Shown one piece after another: positions 59,501-64,000 of a stretch of 64,000 nucleotides of DNA. Under the pieces are notes generated by a model. That model had not been told where the DNA came from and ran no database searches. It saw only the letters and a list, made by a program, of their open reading frames with translations. The stretch comes from Rhabdophis nuchalis (Eukaryota > Chordata > Lepidosauria > Squamata > Natricidae): contig CM077644.1 in the NCBI GenBank assembly GCA_039707465.1, positions 95,647,375 to 95,711,374 of the forward strand, given 5' to 3'. A program made the translations under genes and the position numbers. The number at the start of each line of letters is the position of its first letter. Position 1 is the stretch's first letter.

Positions 59501-61975
59501 GGTCTAAATCTTAAATTAAAAAAATTAAAAATAGTAAGTAATTGATAGTAAGGTTATTATGTGTTTTTGTATTAATTCCTTAATCAACTTCAGGGCATCA
59601 TAGTTACCTTTGTCTTGTGCTAGCATGGTTCGTTGATATTTCCCTTTGTTTAGTTCCTTCAGAACTTGCATTAATTCTGTAATTCGAGCTGTGAAGCTAA
59701 AGGGTATAAAGCTATTAAACTGACAGACTTCAAGAATTTTCTTCAAAACTGAATGTTCATCAAAAATAGATGAAATTGACAGTTTAATATGGAAAACAAA
59801 ATAATACATATGACGAGTGCATATTATAAATATTTAGAAATATATTTTTTTCTGTAAATGATGGTCCAAGCTTCGTTAAAATACTTCATGTTTTATATTT
59901 CAAAACAATCACATTAATCTGTTATCTCATAATTAGAAATTAATATGGATTTGGGGCTAACAAGGAGGATAAAATACATTTATTTTATGAATGAAAATAG
60001 GATTGCACTTATTGGTCAAGCTGGAAGCAGGAGTCAAGTGAGGGTCTAGCTTAGAGTTCTTGCATAGCCAAGCTTGATCTGCCTCAACAGTCTTATCTGG
60101 CTATTCCTGAAAAAGGTGAGCAGTCTGGGCAGATTCTTATAACACAGGTAGAAGTCAATAAAATTGTTTACTTCAACTATTGATGGGTGGCTCTAGTTGC
60201 TTGTACTTGACACTTACCCAGCCAATCGAGTCATTTCACGACCAGCTAGAACTATTCTGCCAAGGGCTTGAGACATTCTCAGTAGCATTCTTCCACTTTG
60301 GTAGTAATCCTTAAAACAATGAAATATAGTTTTTTCTCTCAAAAACCAACAAGCAATATGTGTGTCATTTATTATAACTACTGCAGCAAATGTATTACTC
60401 ACCTCCAAAAGTTCAGCATGGTTGCTACTCTGGTGACGAGGATGAGACAAGTCTAGAAATGGGCGGCTAACAACCAGATAGCCAACTACGGTTGCAAGAT
60501 CTGTAACATGTGAAGGGGAAAAAAGTATTTTTAATTCCATGTCATTATTTTAAATGTGGATTAATCCAACATTCGGACAGCTATTTCATGAAACACCATT
60601 TTATTCTTTTCATTTTAATACTCCTTGTTTAGCAACCACAATTAGGAACCAGCGAGTCTCGGTTGCTAAGTGGGGAAATCGTGTGATCAGAACTGGATTT
60701 CAGGGTTGAAATTGACAAGTGAAACCGACAAGACTGATCAGTTTCACACCTTGGCTTTTGTTTGCCTCCTAACCATTCCCCAGGCCTTTGGAATGCTCAT
60801 TCCAGTACTGGTATAACAAAGGAATTAATATTTGCATTTATATTCAATGGAGAGCAAGACAGTCCTTGCTTAATGACTGCAATTGGGCCCAGGATTTTGG
60901 TCGTAAATTATTGTGGTTATTAAGTATGTGCACGTGTAACCTGATTCTATTTTAGAACCTTTTTACAACGATCATAAACCACAACAGTCATTAATCAAAT
61001 CACATTATCATTAAGCTAACCGAAAGATTAAGCGAATCCTGCATATCCAATGGGTGCTTTTTTGCCATATTCTGCTGGAAAACAGCAAAAACTGCCACAA
61101 ATTGTTGCTACCTGACCCTAGGACACTGCAACTGGTCTTAAATGCAAAACAGTTGCCAAGTGTCTGAAATGTGATTGTGGGACTGTGAGAGCATATATGG
61201 GCAGTTGTAACTTGGAAGATGGGTTGCAATTTTTAGTTTATGGTAAAGTAATCAGTTATTAAGTAAGAGCTACTGTAAGCAGGCACACAGTGTGTAATAC
61301 ACATTAAAAGCAATATTAATACAAGCAGACATGAGCATGCCGTGCAAATAGCCCACTGTATTTCCCTTTGTGTGACTGCTTACTCTCTTGCAATGTCTTT
61401 CTCTTGGAGAAGGACAGGTAACAGCACAGGAGAAACTTTCTCGTCTCAATTCGCAGAGAGATCGGTGAGGAAAGAATTAGAAGAGAGTAAGCAGGCTACC
61501 AATGGGGAATAGATTGGGCTGTTTGTGCAGTGCACCATGGTTTCCAGCATCAGTGCATTGCTTTCAAATGTGTATTACTCCTCTCCAATCTTTTTATTCT
61601 GCAAGGAGGAGGGGGAATGAAAAACAACAGGTCAGGCTCAGGACAATGAGTACTGACTGTAATGGAGATCGCATTAATTCACAGTTTAAACAATGATCTA
61701 GGGTCAACAAAATGTGAACAAAACTCTGTGCTATAAGACTTTTCCCTTTCTTTCTGTCCAAGATTGGGGAAACGTCTTAAATGGTACAGCAATCAGAAGG
61801 GAAAGTCAGAAAGTAGATACTGGCACTATCGAATTTTACATGGCAAAATGACTGTTTTATGGAAATTCTATAATAGGAGAGAGAGAGAGAAGGAGGGAGA
61901 CTTACATTTAGCAACAATGGTGTCTACAAAGCCCATTGTAAACCGGAACAAAATGAAATTGTGCAGGTGCTCTAC
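47446..61975 (-). CDS. ABCD3: ATP-binding cassette subfamily D member 3 (PMP70), 3' part
   Basis: Peroxisomal membrane half-transporter. It dimerises and uses ATP to import long-chain, branched and dicarboxylic acyl-CoAs and bile-acid precursors. Thirteen exons join in phase to 1,080 coding bases, the last 359 residues; the human protein has 659, so about 300 residues lie off the right edge. In order: end of the membrane domain ([41 protein letters not shown]), a linker, then the nucleotide-binding domain with Walker [11 protein letters not shown]-loop YVPQRPYM, signature LSGGEKQR, Walker [11 protein letters not shown] with catalytic Glu, and switch His in FTVSHRKS. The C-terminus ends [10 protein letters not shown]. 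No frameshift or stop was seen. F3 is the convergent neighbour. Confidence 0.95.
47607..47926. mobile_element. hAT-like MITE with a nested repeat
   Basis: Ends CAGTGTTTCTCAACCTTGG and its complement. 8 bp flanks ATTTAAAG (47599-47606) and ATTTAGAG (47927-47934). A copy of the CCAGGGCGGCGCACAGG repeat at about 47706-47895 interrupts it. It lies in the last ABCD3 intron. Confidence 0.82.
48184..48198. promoter_or_regulatory. Consensus estrogen-response-element palindrome
   Basis: AGGTCAaaaTGACCT, two nuclear-receptor half sites inverted with three-base spacing, and one more paired base pair on each side. Located in the last ABCD3 intron. Only the sequence match is seen; binding is not shown. 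Confidence 0.4.
48530..49020. repeat. Interspersed repeat with TGACTCTGGGCAGCTCAC motif
   Basis: An ATTTATTTACTTACAATGTC head and CTCTGGGCAGCTCACA are followed by a degraded body. It resembles the general design of the repeats at 11371 and 49510. Boundaries are approximate. Confidence 0.45.
49510..49975. repeat. Longest copy of the CCCGCCCTTCTCC repeat
   Basis: An ATTT/TTTTA head and ATACCCCGCCCTTCTCC, then GGACCCAGGGCGGCGCACAG. A GC-rich body follows (GGCGGAGGTCGGAGATGG, GTCCAGCCGACGGCACCC). It is well preserved and so probably fairly young. The short copy at 47706 shares the first 190 bases. Family not named. Confidence 0.7.
50258..50460. repeat. GTAGTCCT-family MITE fragment
   Basis: Begins ATAGTCCTCAACTTACGATC and continues with the TTGTTAAGCAAAACATTTGT and CTTTCTTGCCAGCGTTGTTAA phrases. 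Confidence 0.6.
50698..50754 (-). CDS. ABCD3: ABCD3 exon: H-loop
   Basis: Acceptor GCATTTCAG|GTTGGC and donor CATGAT|GTAAGG. Encodes [19 protein letters not shown], with the switch histidine. Confidence 0.94.
51551..51650. mobile_element. Degraded hAT-like palindromic MITE
   Basis: CAGGGTTGGGCAACTATGAC at the left and a roughly complementary CCTACCCCCTG at the right. The GAATTCTGGGAGTTGAGGTCC core is shared with the other copies. No clear target duplication. Confidence 0.55.
52092..52196 (-). CDS. ABCD3: ABCD3 exon: Walker B and D-loop
   Basis: Acceptor CCATTGCAG|ATGGC and donor CGGAAA|GTATGT. Encodes [20 protein letters not shown] and [14 protein letters not shown]. Confidence 0.94.
52795..53087. 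mobile_element. GTAGTCCT-family mariner-like MITE
   Basis: CAGGTGGTCCTCGACTTACA at the left and GTATGTCGAGGACTACCT at the right, TA at the left boundary. One of the better preserved copies, about 293 bp. Confidence 0.75.
53674..53793 (-). CDS. ABCD3: ABCD3 exon: ABC signature
   Basis: Acceptor TTGGTTGCAG|GTGTT and donor ATGGCG|GTAGGT. Encodes [20 protein letters not shown], then [20 protein letters not shown]. Confidence 0.94.
54450..54710. mobile_element. hAT-like nonautonomous element, family B
   Basis: Perfect 8 bp target duplication ATGCTCAC (54442-54449, 54711-54718). Right end AAATCCCACCACTG; left end TAGAGGTAGTATTCAGCAGG. Contains the AGAACCGGTA motif twice. Confidence 0.83.
55302..55669 (+). 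mobile_element. Sauria SINE split by a hAT MITE
   Basis: tRNA-like head TAGAGTCTGTTTGATCTAGTG, interrupted at 55322-55439. It continues ATTAAGGCACAAGACTAC, GGGTGACTTTGGGTCAGTCA, CCTCACAGGGTTGTTGTTG and an AAATAAATAAA tail. It lies in an ABCD3 intron, antisense to the gene. Confidence 0.87.
55322..55439. mobile_element. hAT-like palindromic MITE inside a Sauria SINE
   Basis: A 118 bp hairpin, CAATGTTTCCCAACCTTGG to CCAAGGTTGAGAAACACTG, with perfect 8 bp duplication ATCTAGTG (55314-55321, 55440-55447) copied from the SINE head. Confidence 0.92.
55693..55782 (-). CDS. ABCD3: ABCD3 exon after the Q-loop
   Basis: Acceptor TTAATTTCAG|AGACC and donor GACCAG|GTGAAA. Encodes [20 protein letters not shown] and [10 protein letters not shown]. 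Confidence 0.94.
55875..55940 (-). CDS. ABCD3: ABCD3 exon: Q-loop
   Basis: Acceptor TTATTGCAG|TTGTGG and donor CCTCAG|GTAAAT. Encodes [19 protein letters not shown] and VPQ. Confidence 0.94.
56030..56107 (-). CDS. ABCD3: ABCD3 exon: Walker A
   Basis: Acceptor TATATTCCAG|GTGCAA and donor GGTGAA|GTAAGT. Encodes [19 protein letters not shown] and LFRVLGE. Confidence 0.95.
57262..57325 (-). CDS. ABCD3: ABCD3 exon: start of nucleotide-binding domain
   Basis: Acceptor ATCCTTGAAG|ATTTG and donor TTTGAG|GTACCT. Encodes [20 protein letters not shown] and E. Confidence 0.93.
57660..57835. repeat. GTAGTCCT-family MITE fragment
   Basis: TTAAGTTACAACCATTTGTTCA and GTGATCAAAATTCAGGTGCTTG match the interior of the family. 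Ends are not clear. Confidence 0.5.
58227..58531. mobile_element. hAT-like family C element
   Basis: Perfect 8 bp duplication CCCTAGGG (58219-58226, 58532-58539). Left end CAATGATGGTGAACCTTTTT and right end CACACCATCATGG are inverted. The inside is GCGC-rich. It lies in an ABCD3 intron. Confidence 0.83.
59437..59509 (-). CDS. ABCD3: ABCD3 exon: linker to nucleotide-binding domain
   Basis: Acceptor TTAATTTAAG|ATTTAG and donor ATCAA|GTAGGT. Encodes [19 protein letters not shown] and DNII. A donor four bases further in (TAG|GTAAAA) would put a stop in frame and was not chosen. Confidence 0.9.
59608..59696 (-). CDS. ABCD3: ABCD3 exon: post-membrane linker helix
   Basis: Acceptor ACCCTTTAG|CTTCAC and donor GACAAAG|GTAACT. 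Encodes [20 protein letters not shown] and QRTMLAQDK. Confidence 0.93.
60218..60309 (-). CDS. ABCD3: ABCD3 exon: [18 protein letters not shown]
   Basis: Acceptor TTGTTTTAAG|GATTAC and donor GGCTGG|GTAAGT. Encodes the end of the membrane domain and [13 protein letters not shown]. Confidence 0.94.
60403..60500 (-). CDS. ABCD3: ABCD3 exon: membrane segment and SHPRH loop
   Basis: Acceptor CATGTTACAG|ATCTTG and donor TTGGAG|GTGAGT. Encodes [20 protein letters not shown] and [12 protein letters not shown]. Confidence 0.94.
60860..61275. mobile_element. GTAGTCCT-related mariner-like MITE
   Basis: CAGTCCTTGCTTAATGACTG at the left and AGTTATTAAGTAAGAGCTACTG at the right, followed by TA. A further fragment with TTTAGCAACCACAATTAGG lies at 60625-60730. 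Confidence 0.6.
61906..61975 (-). CDS. ABCD3: ABCD3 exon, most 5' one in the window
   Basis: Acceptor GCCCTAG|GTAGAGC and donor GCTAAAT|GTAAGT. Encodes [20 protein letters not shown] and VAK. The intron before it runs past the window's right edge. Confidence 0.92.
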
Positions 61976-62112
61976 CTAGGGCAATAAAAAATTGAAAAGT
62001 TATGTCAATACATGTTATATATGGTACTTAAATTAAGGATTAAAAACAGATCGTCTCTCAGTCTTTCTTGGGATATATTTATTTTATTGGGAAACAAAAA
62101 AGAAACAATATA

Positions 62113-62477
62113 ATGGGGGAACGGGGGAGGCCACGGCTCCGCCCACTGGAGGTCAGGGAGAGGAAGATACAATTGCTAAAAGACTCAGATCTCACAAATG
62201 ACTTTCCTTTATATAGTGTAACCTTTATTTGGATGTTTATAGAAACCAATGATTGATTGCATGAATATAAAATGTATATCTGTATCGCTTTCCACCTTGT
62301 AGGGAAATGAAAAACTTATTGTATTACTTTTTTTTTTCTGTATGAAGCCTCAGAGGGGGCCGACACCTCCGACATAGATGTCCTCAAAATATCTCTTTAA
62401 TACCTTACACCTTTTTCCTGTTTTTAAAATTTTGTAAAAACCAATAAAACTTTTTTTTCATTAAAAAAAAAAAAAAA
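62113..62477 (+). mobile_element. L1-type retroinsertion with poly(A) tail
   Basis: A 3' sequence ends in CAATAAAACTTTTTTTTCATT and a pure A tail. It is flanked by direct repeats GAAACAATATA (62102-62112 and 62478-62488), longer if shared As are counted. This is the signature of L1-machinery insertion. The body is either a 5'-truncated L1 3' UTR or another transcript's 3' end; no coding part is left to decide. Confidence 0.8.
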
Positions 62478-63311
62478 GAAACAATATACAGGACGGAACT
62501 ACTTATCCAAGAATTGTAAATGTCTAAGTAGCAGGCCACTTTTGGCAACCTCTTTTGCTGTGTTTTGTTTAAAAAAAATCTTTTTATAAGCCATAATTTT
62601 CAGAAAAGATGTAAAAATTGTTATAATTTCAAGATAACCTTTTATTCACTATTTAATCACATTTATATATATTTATATTAGATGTTCGTAAATGAGGGAA
62701 TCATGACCCTTTTGAGGCAATGACAATCACTGTGTATTGTTGAGTGTGCCCAAAAATAAAAATTAGAAAAATGATTTAAAAAAAAATCTCATGATATCTC
62801 ATGGAAGAATAGTAATCGGATGAAATTTGGTTTATTTTGTGTAATTTCACTGCATATGCCTCTCAGTTGGTATTTTTGTAGGCAATAAATAGCACATTGG
62901 CTTACAAAGTAGTCTCTACATTAAAGCTATTCTTAGCTTGCATAGAATTGCATGAGTGAAATAGGATTTTGGTTGATTTAGTGCCAAATCCTATATTGTA
63001 TAGTTTTAGAAGATATATTAATCTCCCATTTAGATGAACAGAAAGTGGATATGAGGAAAAAGAATGAGAAAATTATTTGGAAAAGAATGAAATGATGTAC
63101 GCTACAAAGTACCACAAAAATATGTGGCGTTATGAGAAATATGTGAAAAGATATTTGGTGGAATGTCTATAAAAAATGCTGCAGGTGAGGAAAAAATCCT
63201 TACTGTACAATGACAGCATCATAAAATGAGGACCAGAAAACAACAACAACTATGTATGTATGTATGTGTGTGTATGATGCATAGAATGTAGTCAAAGAGA
63301 AAAAAGAACAG

Positions 63312-63552
63312 TTGGAGGCAAGCTGTTCCACTGATTAATTGTTCTAACTGACAGGAAATTTCTCCTCAGTTCTAACAATTAATCAGTGGAACAGCTTGCC
63401 TCCAGAAGTTGTGAATACCCCAACACTGGAAGTCTTTAAGAAGATGTTGGATAGCCATTTGTCTGAAACCGTATAGGGTTTCCTGCCTAGGCAGGAGGTT
63501 GGACTAGATGACCTCCAAGGTCCCTTCCAACTCTGCTATTGTATTGTATTGA
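63312..63552 (+). mobile_element. CR1 3' fragment with inverted 5' part
   Basis: From about 63377 to 63552 it is a + strand CR1 3' end (GAACAGCTTGCCTCCAGAAG to TTGTATTGTATTG). From 63312 to about 63376 the same region appears in reverse (GGAGGCAAGCTGTTCC), so the two parts form a foldback of about 37 bases per arm. Confidence 0.88.
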
Positions 63553-64000
63553 CTCCTTCAGTCTGTGTCCTGCCAAGGGACATACTGAGGTCAGAGCTCC
63601 TCCAATTTTTCTCTTTCTCAGTTAAGATTAAAAATGGCATAGAAAATGCAGAGCAATTTTGAAATATACATGCATGTATATACGTCTTAAAAAAGAATTA
63701 CGGAAACTGTATCCAATATGTGGATGCGTTATGTTGATGACTCCCAAGAATAAAATATGCAGATAGGTAAACAAAGGTAAGGCTCTTAGAATGTCTCATC
63801 CGTCAAGGAAATGATATCAATTTTCAGAGGCAAAAGTCTGCAACGTGCCTTTTAAACTTCATATATCAAATTTGTTAAGCTTTAACAATAAGATTTGTTT
63901 TGCCTCTAAGATAGGGCTTCAACCTACTCACAACTAAAAAAGTGAGATCATATTTATAATGCTATATGGAAAACTAAAAAAGTGAATTAACAATGAGGGA

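Larger units (their letters stand above)
61976..64000. other. ABCD3: ABCD3 intron continuing off the window
   Basis: No exon of ABCD3 is found here; the earlier exons are outside the window. The stretch carries the L1-type insertion and a CR1 fragment listed separately. Confidence 0.7.

Overview
The window looks like nuclear DNA of a squamate reptile, most likely a snake. It is AT-rich outside one CpG island and has split genes with canonical GT-AG introns. The repeats are CR1 LINEs, squamate-type Sauria SINEs, many small hAT and Tc1/mariner-like elements, and long GATA-type microsatellites. No prokaryotic, CRISPR or organelle feature is present. Family names and the host call come from recognition by eye; no database search was run.

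Two protein-coding genes are supported, arranged tail to tail as F3 and ABCD3 are in human. F3 (coagulation factor III, tissue factor) is complete on the + strand: six coding exons from 17758 to 28689 encode 292 residues. It has a CpG-rich promoter with a TATA box, paired AP-1-like sites and a kB-like site, and a roughly 1.1 kb 3' UTR that carries a SINE. ABCD3 (PMP70, a peroxisomal half ABC transporter) lies on the - strand. Thirteen 3'-terminal coding exons (47446-61975) encode the last 359 residues, covering the end of the transmembrane domain and the whole nucleotide-binding domain. Its 5' exons lie beyond the right edge of the window. The exon phases of both genes join cleanly and no lesion was seen, so both look functional. 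They are physiologically unrelated: F3 starts blood coagulation at the cell surface, and ABCD3 imports acyl-CoA-type substrates into peroxisomes.

Layout: 1-17.0 kb is intergenic with repeats, including a 2.6 kb CR1 with a decayed ORF2 (5250-7852). 17.0-29.9 kb is F3, whose introns hold a triplicated 130-137 bp unit, a 245 bp near-perfect palindrome, a (GATA)n tract and a SPIN/URR1-like hAT element. About 30-45 kb is the intergenic gap, with CR1 fragments, hAT elements nested in CR1 and an internally deleted Tc1 transposon. About 45.5-64 kb is ABCD3, including a Sauria SINE split by a hAT MITE and an L1-type insertion with a poly(A) tail.

No wholly new biological system was found. The more unusual signals are a hAT-like family recurrently inserted at CCCTA sites (twice at the same point of CR1), a tRNA-headed SINE with a CR1 tail, the large intronic palindrome with a ribozyme-like hairpin, and an apparently conserved inducible promoter module upstream of F3.
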